From Mycolicibacterium austroafricanum (GTDB lineage: Bacteria > Actinomycetota > Actinomycetes > Mycobacteriales > Mycobacteriaceae), in NCBI RefSeq assembly GCF_902705885.1, contig NZ_CACSIP010000012.1, forward strand, positions 243,379 to 307,378: DNA of 64,000 nt, read 5' to 3'. The notes under the pieces were generated by a model, which was not told the origin of the DNA, made no database searches, and saw only the letters and a list, made by a program, of their open reading frames with translations. Position numbers and translations under genes: made by a program. Positions 34,482-42,939 of this stretch are shown here, piece by piece. How positions within the stretch are numbered: position 1 is the stretch's first letter; each line of letters opens with the position of its first letter.

Positions 34482-34531
34482 GCCACCATCGTGCCAGGTG
34501 TGAAATGCCCGCCAAACGGCTAAATAAGCGC

Positions 34532-35272
34532 ATGGCCGCGTCCGAATCGTTCCCGCTGCAGACTGTCGTGGTGGTTCCCGCGCACAACGAGCGGGCGCAT
34601 CTGCCGGAATGCCTGCGGGCGCTGACCACCGCCGCGCTGTGCCTTCCGACGCCGGTCTCGGTGGTCGTGGTGCTCGACTCGTGCGACGACGACAGCGAAG
34701 GACTGGCCGGCCGGTTCGGTCCCGACGTGCATTTCGTCTCGGTGGACGCGGCCAATGTCGGCGCCACCCGTGCCGCCGGGTTCGAGTACGCGCGGTCGCT
34801 GTTCGCCGGGGTCGACCCCGCGGACACCTGGTATGCCACCACCGATGCGGACAGCGTCGTCGACGCCGACTGGCTGGTGCGGATGGTGGACCCCGATCTG
34901 CACGCCGACGCGGACATGGTGCTCGGGGTGGTTCGCGTGCCGAACTGGCGGAACTTCTCCCCCGCAGTGGTGCGCCGCTACCTGCGTTCGTATCGGTCCA
35001 GCGGACCCGGTCACGACCACGTGCACGGGGCCAACATGGGTTTCCGGGCCGACGCCTACTGGCACGCGGGCGGCTTCCGTGCCCTGGCCACCGGGGAGGA
35101 CGTCGCACTGGTGCACCGTTTCGAGGAGGCCGGGCTGAGCGTGCACCGCGACCGGGAGTTGTCGGTGGCGACGTCGGATCGGCGCGAGGGCCGCGCCCCC
35201 GGCGGCTTCGCCCAGCACCTGAAGAGCCTGGCGCGGCGGCGGCCCCAACCGAAGGCCGGTGCAGGGGCGTGA
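34532..35272 (+). CDS. Family 2 glycosyltransferase, first gene of a four-gene tailoring cassette
   Basis: 246 residues from ATG 34532; ATG 34505, 7 nt after AGGTG, would add nine residues. The GT-A fold is clear: TVVVVPAHNERAHLPECLRAL, VVVVLDSCDDDSE, the metal motif YATTDADSVVDADWL, HGANMGFRADAYWHAGGF and the catalytic-base-like GEDVALVHRFE. No membrane helix is seen. The stop overlaps the start of the acyl-CoA dehydrogenase-like gene (GTGA), followed by a PIG-L deacetylase and a methyltransferase. It probably transfers a sugar, perhaps an N-acetylhexosamine, to an unknown acceptor. Confidence 0.88.
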   Translation: MAASESFPLQTVVVVPAHNERAHLPECLRALTTAALCLPTPVSVVVVLDSCDDDSEGLAGRFGPDVHFVSVDAANVGATRAAGFEYARSLFAGVDPADTWYATTDADSVVDADWLVRMVDPDLHADADMVLGVVRVPNWRNFSPAVVRRYLRSYRSSGPGHDHVHGANMGFRADAYWHAGGFRALATGEDVALVHRFEEAGLSVHRDRELSVATSDRREGRAPGGFAQHLKSLARRRPQPKAGAGA

Positions 35273-36210
35273 CGGTGGCGATGGTCAACACGTGGCTCGC
35301 GTCGGGTGCGCTGGATCTCCCGCTGCCCGGGGCAGGGGCGACGGCCCAGCGCTTCCACCGGTTGGCCGCACTCGCCGAGGCCGATGTGGTGGCAGGGCGG
35401 CTCGCCGAAGCCCACCTCGACGCGCTGGCGATTCTGGCCGAATTGGACAGCCCCGCACCGCAGCCCGGTCAGTTGTGGGGGGTGTGGGCCGCGGAGTCCC
35501 GTGACGCGGTCCTGGGCGCCCGCGACGACAGGGGTCGTGTCGTGCTGGACGGCACCAAGGTGTGGTGCTCGGGAGCAGGGTTGTGCTCGCACGCGCTCGT
35601 CACCGCGCGGCTGTCCACCGGCGAGCGCGGGTTGTTCGCGGTCGCTCTCGAAGACCGTGGCGTGCACCCGCTGCCGAGCAGTTGGCGCAACGCCGGGATG
35701 GCTGAGTCCGATACCCGGGCAGTGCAATTCACCGCCACGCCGGCGGTCGCCGTCGGACATCCGGGCGAGTACCTATCCCGGCCGGGATTCTGGCACGGCG
35801 CAGCAGGGGTCGCGGCGTGCTGGCTCGGCGGCGCCCGGGCGGTGGCGGCGCCGCTGTACGCCAGGGCGGGCGCCGAGACCGCGGACGCGCACGCCCTGGC
35901 GCACCTCGGTGCCGTGGACGCGGCGCTGGCTGCCGCCGACGCCATGCTGATGTCGGTGGCCCACGAGATCGACGAGGATCCGTTGAACCGCAAGGGCCGT
36001 GCCGAACTGCTGGCGCGACGCGCCCGTGCCGTGGCCGAGACCGCTGTGGGCGAGGCGGTCGACCGGACCGCGCGGGCGCTGGGCCCGGCACCGCTGTGCC
36101 TGGACGCGGCGCACGCGCGGCGGGTGGCCGACCTGTCGATCTACGTCCGGCAGAGTCATGCCGAGCGGGATCTGGAACGCCTGGGCGTGCTCGCAGGGGG
36201 TGCGTCGTGA
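35269..36210 (+). CDS. Short acyl-CoA dehydrogenase-like protein
   Basis: 313 residues from a GTG that overlaps the glycosyltransferase stop. It matches the acyl-CoA dehydrogenase fold in GTKVWCSGAGLCSHALVTAR (middle beta domain), GFWHGAAGVAACWLGGARAV and the C-terminal end SIYVRQSHAERDLERLG. It is 60-80 residues shorter than normal enzymes, mostly at the N-terminus. Flavin binding seems likely, but the catalytic glutamate cannot be placed. Its substrate need not be an acyl-CoA. The stop overlaps the PIG-L gene start (GTGA). Confidence 0.85.
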   Translation: MTVAMVNTWLASGALDLPLPGAGATAQRFHRLAALAEADVVAGRLAEAHLDALAILAELDSPAPQPGQLWGVWAAESRDAVLGARDDRGRVVLDGTKVWCSGAGLCSHALVTARLSTGERGLFAVALEDRGVHPLPSSWRNAGMAESDTRAVQFTATPAVAVGHPGEYLSRPGFWHGAAGVAACWLGGARAVAAPLYARAGAETADAHALAHLGAVDAALAAADAMLMSVAHEIDEDPLNRKGRAELLARRARAVAETAVGEAVDRTARALGPAPLCLDAAHARRVADLSIYVRQSHAERDLERLGVLAGGAS

Positions 36211-36974
36211 CCACCGCGCGGACCGGCAATTCCGCGCGGCTGGCGGCCCGACCGCTGGCCGACGGCGGCACCCCGACGGATGCGTGGCTCGACGCCGGGT
36301 TGCGGCTGCCCAGCCTCGATCTGGGCGACTGCCCCGAGGTGGTGCTGGTGGGCGCACACCCCGACGACGAGACCCTGGGGTTCGGTGGTACGGCGGTGCA
36401 ACTGGCCGAGGCCGGGGTGCGGGTGCAGATCGTCTCGGCCAGCGACGGCGGCGCTGCTCACCCGAATCAGTCGCTGCTGCAACGGTTTCAATTGGAGCGA
36501 GTGCGGCGCGCGGAGCTGCGCTGCGCTGCCGGGGTGTTGGGACTCAATGCTCCGTTCTGCCTGGGGCTTCCGGACGGGCAGATCGCCCAGCACGAGGATC
36601 GGCTGGCGGATCTGCTCACCGAGTTGCTGGCCACCAAGCCGGCCGGGACGTGGTGCGCGGCGACCTGGCGTGGTGACGGTCATCCCGATCACGAGGCGGT
36701 CGGTCGGGCGGCCGCCGTGGCCGCCGAGCGCAGCGGCGCAGTGCTGATGGAGTACCCGGTGTGGATGTGGCACTGGGCGCACCCCGATGACACCGCCGTA
36801 CCGTGGGATCGCGCATATTCGGTTCCGCTGAGCCGATTCGCCGTCGAGCGCAAGAACCTCGCGGCCCAGACCTTTCGCAGCCAGTTCGTGCCGCCGGCAC
36901 CGGGGGTCCCGCCGGTGCTTCCCCCGTTCGTGCTGAGCAGGCTGCTGGCGGTGGGTGAGGTGGTCTTCCGCTGA
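36207..36974 (+). CDS. PIG-L (LmbE) family zinc deacetylase
   Basis: 255 residues from a GTG overlapping the previous stop. The zinc-binding motif GAHPDDE lies at 49-55 and the second motif DGHPDH at 157-162, both intact. PIG-L enzymes remove the N-acetyl group from N-acetylglucosaminyl compounds (as in MshB or Mca, known mycobacterial members). Within this operon it would expose an amine on the product of the glycosyltransferase, for the methyltransferase that follows. The exact substrate is unknown. Confidence 0.9.
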   Translation: MTTARTGNSARLAARPLADGGTPTDAWLDAGLRLPSLDLGDCPEVVLVGAHPDDETLGFGGTAVQLAEAGVRVQIVSASDGGAAHPNQSLLQRFQLERVRRAELRCAAGVLGLNAPFCLGLPDGQIAQHEDRLADLLTELLATKPAGTWCAATWRGDGHPDHEAVGRAAAVAAERSGAVLMEYPVWMWHWAHPDDTAVPWDRAYSVPLSRFAVERKNLAAQTFRSQFVPPAPGVPPVLPPFVLSRLLAVGEVVFR

Positions 36975-37594
36975 CTACACGACTGCCCGACAGCTACTTC
37001 GACCGTATGTACGCGGAATCGGCGGATCCGTGGCACCTGCAGGCGCGCTGGTACGAACAGCGCAAGTACGCGATCACCACCGCGTTGTTGCCCTATCCGC
37101 GCTACCGGCACGCGTTCGAGCCGGGCTGCTCGGTCGGCGTGCTCACCGAGAAGCTGCTCGACCGGTGTGACCATGTGACCAGCACCGACATCAGTGTCGG
37201 CGCGTTGGACGCCACCCATCGGCGGCTGCTGGCGCGCGGCATGCGGGATCGGGTGACGTTGTTGCGCGGCTCGCTCGACCAGCCCTGGCCCGCCGGACCT
37301 TTTGATCTCGTGGTGCTGTCGGAGCTGTGCTACTACCTGCAGCCCGAGTTGCTGCGGGAGGTGCTCGACCGGGAGGTGCCGCGGCTCGGTCCGGCCGCGA
37401 CGGTGGTCGCGGCACACTGGCGCCACCGGGTGCAGGAGTATCCGATGGCCGGGGACCGGGCCAACGACATCATCGGCGCGACGCCGGGTCTGCATCACCT
37501 CGGGGTGTATCGGGATGCCGACGTGGTGATCGATGTGTTCGACAGAGGCGGGGGAGCGTCGGTCGCATCACGCACCGCGGTCCCCGGTGCCTAG
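36971..37594 (+). CDS. NodS-like SAM-dependent methyltransferase, probable CTG start
   Basis: 207 residues if begun at the CTG at 36971. The family block YFDRMYAESADPWHLQ begins before the first ATG (37007), and the frame is closed by a TGA at 36956, so only CTG codons (36971, 36983) can supply it. A GAGGTGG ribosome-binding site lies at 36957-36963, 7 nt before CTG 36971, and the CTG overlaps the PIG-L stop (CTGA). The SAM motif is EPGCSVGVL, followed by TSTDIS and DLVVLSELCYYL, as in NodS-type N-methyltransferases. The stop shares CTAG with the convergent sigma-factor gene. Confidence 0.85.
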   Translation: MTTRLPDSYFDRMYAESADPWHLQARWYEQRKYAITTALLPYPRYRHAFEPGCSVGVLTEKLLDRCDHVTSTDISVGALDATHRRLLARGMRDRVTLLRGSLDQPWPAGPFDLVVLSELCYYLQPELLREVLDREVPRLGPAATVVAAHWRHRVQEYPMAGDRANDIIGATPGLHHLGVYRDADVVIDVFDRGGGASVASRTAVPGA

Positions 37595-38853
37595 CCACCT
37601 CTGGCTCGAGAAGCTTTGGTCTGCAACACTTCGCGCTCGCGGTCGTTGGCGGCCAGTGCGGCCGCGCGGTCGAACTGGACTGCCGCGTCGGCGGTGCGGC
37701 CGAGTCGCGACAGCAGTTCTCCGCGCACGCTCGGCAGCAGATGGGATCCGTCGAGACCTTCGATCCGGTCGAGGATTCCCAGTGCCCGTGACGGTCCCGT
37801 CTGGGGGTCGGCCATGGCCACGGCGATGGCCCGATTGAGTTCGACCACCGGAGACGGAGCGAGCGCCAGCAGTGCGTCGTAGAGGGCGACGATGCGCGGC
37901 CAGTCGGTGTCGCCGGCGGTCGGTGCGACTGCGTGACATTCGGCGAGTGCGGCCTGCAACGTGTAGTAACCCCAACCGATCTGATTGCGCGCCAGCGCAT
38001 CAGAGGCCCGCTGCAGCGCACGCACGCCACGCTGGATCTGAGCACGGTCCCACCTGGCGCGGTTCTGCTCCTCGAGGAGAATCGGTGTGCCGTCGGCGTC
38101 GGTGCGGGCTCCCAGGCGTGAGGACTGGAACTCCATCAGCGCGACCAGCCCGTGGACCTCGGCTTCGTCGGGGGCCAACGCCGCCAGCACTCGGCCTAGA
38201 CGCAGTGCCTCGCTGCACAATTCGCCGCGGACCCAGCGCTGTCCGGCGGAGGCGGCATACCCCTCGTTGAAGATCAGGTAGATGACGTTGAGGACCGAGG
38301 ACAACCGCTGCGGGTGCTCCGAGCGGCCCGGAACCTCGAACGGCACCCCGGCAAGCGCCTTCTTGGCCCGGACGATGCGTTGGGCGATCGTGGCCCGCGG
38401 GGTGAGGAACGCCTTGGCGATCTCGTCGGTGGTCAGGCCGCCGACCACCCGCAGGGTCAGCGCGATCTGGTTCTCCCTGGACAGCGTCGGGTGGGCGGAC
38501 ATGAAGATCAGCAGCAGCACGTCGTCGTCGATGCGGTCGGGGTCCCAGGTGTCGTCGACGTGATTCTCCAGCTCGCGGGCCAGCACGGCGTACTTCGCGT
38601 CGAGGGTGTCCTGCCTGCGCCAGTGGTCGACGGCCTTGCGTTTGGCGACGGTGGTCAGCCACGCGCCGGGATTGCGGGGGACCCCGGTGCCCGGCCACTG
38701 GGTCAGGGCGTCGACCAGGGCTTCCTGGGCGAGGTCCTCGGCCAGGCCGATGTCCCCGACCGTGCGGGTCAGGGTGGCGACGATCTTCGCGGCCTCGATG
38801 CGCCACACCGCATCGACGGTCTGTCGCAGGTCGGCGGCGTCCACGTTCCCCAT
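37591..38853 (-). CDS. ECF42-type RNA polymerase sigma factor with TPR-like C-terminal extension
   Basis: 420 residues from ATG 38853. Region sigma-2 (AEDLAQEALVDALTQWP, PGAWLTTVAKRKAVDHWRRQ) and sigma-4 (LTTDEIAKAFLTPRATIAQRIVRAKKAL) are followed by a long C-terminal part (LSSVLNVIYLIFNEGYAAS, ARWDRAQIQRG). That is the DUF6596/ECF42 architecture, which normally pairs with a DGPF/YCII protein and lacks an anti-sigma factor. No YCII gene is adjacent here; the nearest is at 42520-42939. The stop overlaps the methyltransferase stop. Confidence 0.9.
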   Translation of the reverse strand: MGNVDAADLRQTVDAVWRIEAAKIVATLTRTVGDIGLAEDLAQEALVDALTQWPGTGVPRNPGAWLTTVAKRKAVDHWRRQDTLDAKYAVLARELENHVDDTWDPDRIDDDVLLLIFMSAHPTLSRENQIALTLRVVGGLTTDEIAKAFLTPRATIAQRIVRAKKALAGVPFEVPGRSEHPQRLSSVLNVIYLIFNEGYAASAGQRWVRGELCSEALRLGRVLAALAPDEAEVHGLVALMEFQSSRLGARTDADGTPILLEEQNRARWDRAQIQRGVRALQRASDALARNQIGWGYYTLQAALAECHAVAPTAGDTDWPRIVALYDALLALAPSPVVELNRAIAVAMADPQTGPSRALGILDRIEGLDGSHLLPSVRGELLSRLGRTADAAVQFDRAAALAANDREREVLQTKASRARGG

Positions 38854-38921
38854 TATTTCCCGGAGCTCAGCGCCCGAGCACCGGCGAGGCGGGGATCGAA
38901 GCGGGCGGCTACCGGTTCGGC

Positions 38922-40142
38922 TCAGACGTAGCGGGCGCGGCCCGCCAGGGCGCCCGCCACGATCTGTACGGCGTAGACCACCAGGAACATCGTCCACGGA
39001 ACCGTCCAGCCGTGGGACATGTCGTGGAGCAGGCCGAACAGAAACGGACCGGTGCCCGCGAGGAGGTAGCCGAATCCCTGCGCCATGCCCGACAGTTGCG
39101 CGGTGTCCTCGGAGGTGCGGGCACGCAGCGCGATCACCGCGAGCGCCATCGCGAACGCGCCCATGCCGACGCCGATCAGCACGCTCCAGAGGACCGGTTG
39201 TGCGGCCGGCGCCACCATCAGGCCGACCGCGCCGGCGAAACCCACCACACCGAGCCCGACGATCCACCCGCTCTGGTTGGCGCTGCGGGCCGCCAGCGGG
39301 GAGATCACCAGCGCCACCGGCACCCCGATCAGCGACACCAGCCCGACGAGCAGCCCGGCGTGCAGCTTGCCGATCCCGTTGTCGATGAACACCTGCGGCA
39401 GCCAACCCATCACGATGTAGGCCATGAACGCCTGGCAGCCGAAGAACAGCGTGACCGTCCAGGCGAGCGGGTTGGCCAGCAGTGAGCGCGGCCGCGCTGA
39501 AACCCTGCTCTGCTCGGCCCACGTCCCACGGTGTCGCCGGGCGGCCGGCAGCCACACCGCGAGCGCCACGAATGCCACCACCGCCCACGTCGCGAGGGCG
39601 AGGCGCCAGCCGCCGAGGGGGTCCTCCAGTCCGGGTGTCACGGCTGAGCCGAGCGCACCGCCGCCCTGCAGCGCGGCGGTGTAGATGCCGGTCATCAGGC
39701 CGACCCGGGCCGGGAACGAACCTTTGATGACGACGGGGATCAGCACGTTGATCAGCGCGATGCCGGCGCACGCGACGAGGGTGGCGCCGATGACGACGTG
39801 CGGTCCGTCGACCACCCGCGCCGCCAGACCGACGGTCAGCGCGAGCATGGCCGCCGAGATGGTGCGCCCGAGACCGAACCTCGAGGACAACCGCGGCGCA
39901 GCCAGACCGGCGGCCGCGAAGCACAACGCGGGCAGGGTGGTCAGCAACCCCGCCCAGGTGGCGGATACCGCGAGGTCGGTGCGCATCTCGCCGAGCAGTG
40001 GGGCCACGCTGGTGACGGCGGGTCGTAGGTTGAGGGCGGTCAGGACGACCGCCACCGCCAGCAGCGCTCCGCCGGCGACCGTGGGAACGCCGTCCCGGCC
40101 GTCGGCTGCGGGTGGGTGGATCTCCGGCGGGGTACTGCGCAC
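38922..40142 (-). CDS. MFS transporter, CynX/NimT family
   Basis: 406 residues with twelve predicted membrane segments. The CynX/NimT family starts with a conserved LNLRPAVTSVAPLLGE, seen at about residues 38-53, and repeats of GxxxxPxL type follow (LLTTLPALCFAAAGLAAPRLS). Members export or import small anions, drugs or nitroimidazoles. The gene is divergent from a GntR-family regulator (47 bp between starts), an arrangement that suggests control by that regulator. Confidence 0.88.
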   Translation of the reverse strand: MRSTPPEIHPPAADGRDGVPTVAGGALLAVAVVLTALNLRPAVTSVAPLLGEMRTDLAVSATWAGLLTTLPALCFAAAGLAAPRLSSRFGLGRTISAAMLALTVGLAARVVDGPHVVIGATLVACAGIALINVLIPVVIKGSFPARVGLMTGIYTAALQGGGALGSAVTPGLEDPLGGWRLALATWAVVAFVALAVWLPAARRHRGTWAEQSRVSARPRSLLANPLAWTVTLFFGCQAFMAYIVMGWLPQVFIDNGIGKLHAGLLVGLVSLIGVPVALVISPLAARSANQSGWIVGLGVVGFAGAVGLMVAPAAQPVLWSVLIGVGMGAFAMALAVIALRARTSEDTAQLSGMAQGFGYLLAGTGPFLFGLLHDMSHGWTVPWTMFLVVYAVQIVAGALAGRARYV

Positions 40143-40189
40143 CCCGCTACACTGCCATACATCCCATGATTGGTTGAAAGGATGTCTTT

Positions 40190-40855
40190 GTGCCGTTGAG
40201 CACTGCGCGGCGCGCCGGCCTGGTCGAGCAGGTCATCGACCAGCTTCGCCATGCGGTGTCGGCCGGTGAATGGCCGGTGGGTCAGCGCATCCCCAACGAG
40301 GCGGTGCTCGTGGAGTCGCTGGGGGTGGGACGAAACACCGTGCGCGAGGCGGTCCGCGCCCTGGCCCACGCCGGAATCCTCGAGGTCCGGCAGGGGGACG
40401 GCACCTATGTCCGGGCGACCAGTGAGGTGTCGGGGGCGCTGCGCCGACTCTGCGGCGCCGAGCTTCGCGACGTCCTCCAGGTGCGCCGCGGGCTGGAGGT
40501 CGAAGCGGCGCGCCTGGCGGCCGCCCAACGCACCGAGGCCGACCTGTCCGAGCTTCGAGCGTTGCTGGCCCGCCGCGACGGGTACCAGGCCGGAGGGGAC
40601 ACCGACGAGTTCGCGCGCGCTGACGCGGAGTTCCATCTCGCCGTGGTGCGAAGCTCACACAACCCGATGCTCACCGAGCTGTACCGCGGCCTGATCGAGG
40701 CCATCACGGCCAGCGTCGCGACCACCCACGAGAAGCCGGTGGAGATCGTCGATCACGCAGTGCTGCTCGAGCACATCGCCGCCGGCGATGTGGAGCGGGC
40801 GGCGCTGACGGCGGCTGCGCTGCTCGACGGCATCCTCACCGCCCTGGACGGCTAA
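40190..40855 (+). CDS. GntR-family (FadR subfamily) transcriptional regulator
   Basis: 221 residues from GTG 40190 with AAAGGA 9-10 nt upstream. The N-terminal winged helix is typical (LVEQVIDQLRHAVSAGEWPVGQRIPNE, VGRNTVREAVRALAHAGILEVRQGDGTYV), and the C-terminal FCD domain has DAEFHLAVVRSSHNPML and HAVLLEHIAAGD with metal-ligand histidines. It is divergent from the CynX-type transporter and probably represses it. ACATCC-N15-GGATGT at 40159-40185 lies in the shared region. The stop overlaps the fadD8 stop by 4 nt (CTAA). Confidence 0.9.
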   Translation: MPLSTARRAGLVEQVIDQLRHAVSAGEWPVGQRIPNEAVLVESLGVGRNTVREAVRALAHAGILEVRQGDGTYVRATSEVSGALRRLCGAELRDVLQVRRGLEVEAARLAAAQRTEADLSELRALLARRDGYQAGGDTDEFARADAEFHLAVVRSSHNPMLTELYRGLIEAITASVATTHEKPVEIVDHAVLLEHIAAGDVERAALTAAALLDGILTALDG

Positions 40856-42459
40856 CCGACAGCCCGGCCCGAACTCTCCCAGAACTGCGCCCGCACCGCC
40901 TTCTTGTCCGGCTTGCCCAGCGCGGTGACCGGCACCGACTCGACGACGATGACCTGCTTGGGCACGTGCACCGACCCCTTGCGCTCCTTCACCGACGCCT
41001 GGATCTCGGCGGTCATGGCCGCGACGGTGGCGTCGTCGGATTCGATGTCGGGTCGCAGCACCACCACGGCCGTCACCGCCTCGCCCCACTTCTCGTCGGG
41101 GGTGCCGATCACGCATACCTGGGCGACCGAAGGATGTTCGGCCACCACGTCTTCCACCTCACGCGGGAACACGTTGAAACCACCGGTGACGATCATGTCC
41201 TTGGTGCGGTCGACGATGAAGTAGAAACCGTCGGAGTCTTCGCGGGCCAGGTCGCCGGTACGCATCCAGCCGTCACGGAAGGTGTCGGCGGTGGCATCGG
41301 GAAGGTTCCAGTACCCCCCGGCGAGCAGCGGTCCCGATACGCAGATCTCACCGACCTCACCTTGCGGAACCGGCTGACCGTCCTCGCCCAGCAGCGCCAC
41401 CCGCGCGAACAGCGTCGGGCGCCCGCACGAGGTCAGTCGCTTCTCGTCGTGGTCCTTCTTGGACAGGTAGGTGATCACCATCGGCGCCTCGGACTGGCCG
41501 TAGTACTGCGCGAAGATCGGCCCGAACCGACGGATCGCCTCGGCCAACCGCACCGGGTTCATCGCCGAGGCGCCGTAGTAGACGGTCTCCAGCGACGACA
41601 GATCCCGGGTGTGGCTGTCGGGGTGGTCCATCAGCGCGTAGATCATCGACGGCACCAGCATGGTCGCGGTGATCTTCTGCTCCTCAATCACCCGCAGCAC
41701 CTCGGCCGGGTCGAACTTCGTCAACACGATCAGTTCGCCGCCCTTGACGATGACCGGGGTGAAGAACGCCGCACCGGCGTGGGAGAGCGGTGTGCACATC
41801 AGAAAGCGCGGGTTCTCCGGCCACTCCCACTCCGCCAACTGCACCGTGGTCATCGTGGTGATCGACTGCGTCGTCCCGATGACACCCTTGGGCTTGCCGG
41901 TGGTGCCGCCGGTGTAGGTGAGCCCACCGATGTGATCGGGCGGGAGGTCGGCGGCAACCAGAGGCTTGGCCGGGTACTTGGCCGCTTCGGCGTTCAGGTC
42001 GATGGCCTTGACACCGCTGTCGGCGAGTTCGGCGGGCACCGGGCCGATCGTCAGGATCTGCTCGAGCGAGGGCACCTTCTGCATCAGGCCGAGCGCGCGC
42101 TCGACGAACATCGGGTTGGGGTCGATGATCAGCGAGGTCACCTCGGCGTCGGAGAGCACATAGGCGTGGTCGTCGAGCGAGCCGAGAGGATGTAGCGCGG
42201 TGCGCCGGTAACCCTGGGACTGGCCGGCGCCGATGATCATCAGCACCTCAGGGCGGTTGAGGGAGAGCAGACCGACCGCCGCTCCGGTCCCGGCGCCCAC
42301 CGCTTCGAAGGCCTGGATGTACTGGCTGATCCGGTCGGCGAGCTCGCCGCCGGTCATCGTGGTGTCTCCGAGGAACAACACCGGCCGGTCCTTGTGGCGT
42401 TTGAGCGCACCCACTGTGAGGTGGCCGGAGTGCAGGGGATGGCGCAGCAAGTCACTCAT
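40852..42459 (-). CDS. fadD8: Fatty-acid-CoA ligase FadD8-like
   Basis: 535 residues from ATG 42459 (MSDLLRHPLHSGHLTVGAL); an upstream frame would add only unrelated residues. The P-loop reads YTGGTTGKPKGV, a Gly in the position usually Ser, followed by CTPLSHAGAAFF, YGQSEAPMVITYL, RDGWMRTGDLA and GKPDKKAVRAQ. This variant P-loop and the position near menB/menC fit M. tuberculosis FadD8 (Rv0551c). The preferred acid is unknown to me. It ends against the GntR gene with a shared stop overlap. Confidence 0.88.
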   Translation of the reverse strand: MSDLLRHPLHSGHLTVGALKRHKDRPVLFLGDTTMTGGELADRISQYIQAFEAVGAGTGAAVGLLSLNRPEVLMIIGAGQSQGYRRTALHPLGSLDDHAYVLSDAEVTSLIIDPNPMFVERALGLMQKVPSLEQILTIGPVPAELADSGVKAIDLNAEAAKYPAKPLVAADLPPDHIGGLTYTGGTTGKPKGVIGTTQSITTMTTVQLAEWEWPENPRFLMCTPLSHAGAAFFTPVIVKGGELIVLTKFDPAEVLRVIEEQKITATMLVPSMIYALMDHPDSHTRDLSSLETVYYGASAMNPVRLAEAIRRFGPIFAQYYGQSEAPMVITYLSKKDHDEKRLTSCGRPTLFARVALLGEDGQPVPQGEVGEICVSGPLLAGGYWNLPDATADTFRDGWMRTGDLAREDSDGFYFIVDRTKDMIVTGGFNVFPREVEDVVAEHPSVAQVCVIGTPDEKWGEAVTAVVVLRPDIESDDATVAAMTAEIQASVKERKGSVHVPKQVIVVESVPVTALGKPDKKAVRAQFWESSGRAVG

Positions 42460-42519
42460 GGGGACCAGACTAGAACGTGTTCCAATTGCAGTCACAGGGT
42501 CTGCGCCATTTCCGCCGGA

Positions 42520-42939
42520 CTACTGCCAGACGCCCTCTTTCTTCCACTTCAGTTCCTTCTGGACCCATTCGTTGTCCTGCGGGAACTCCTCGGTCTCGGT
42601 GACGCGTCGCACCTCCAGCCGGGCGCCCGGGCCCAGCGGGCACTTGCGCGCCCACTGCTTGGCCTCCTCGATCGACGACACCCCGAGCATCCAGAAACCG
42701 TTGAACAACTCCTTGGCCTCGGTGTACGGGCCGTCGGTCACCACCGGGGTGTCGGAGTCGAAGTCGACGACGAAACCGTCCTCCGGCCCGGCGAGTCCCT
42801 CACCGGCGAGCAACACCCCGGCCTTGATGAGCTCTTCGTTGTAGCGGCCCATCGCCTCGATCACGTCGTTGAAGTCGACGTTCTCCATCGCCTTCTCGGC
42901 CTCCGGGGTCGACCGCAGGATCAGCATGTAACGAGTCAT
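42520..42939 (-). CDS. DGPF/YCII-family protein
   Basis: 139 residues from ATG 42939, preceded by AGGAGA. The family pattern is MTRYMLILRSTPEAEKA, then FDSDTPVVTDGPYTEAKELFNGFWMLGVSSIEEAKQWARKCP; the DGPF signature appears as DGPYTEAKE. YCII/DGPF proteins are typically encoded with ECF42 sigma factors. This one follows an unusually AT-richer region and precedes fadD8 on the same strand; its sigma partner could be the one at 37591-38853. Biochemical function is unknown. Confidence 0.88.
   Translation of the reverse strand: MTRYMLILRSTPEAEKAMENVDFNDVIEAMGRYNEELIKAGVLLAGEGLAGPEDGFVVDFDSDTPVVTDGPYTEAKELFNGFWMLGVSSIEEAKQWARKCPLGPGARLEVRRVTETEEFPQDNEWVQKELKWKKEGVWQ

Noticed and set aside
40159..40185. 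ACATCC-N15-GGATGT inverted repeat between the transporter and GntR genes
   Set aside because: Arms are only 6 bp, the spacer is long for a GntR site and the right arm overlaps the ribosome-binding site. Too weak to call as an operator.
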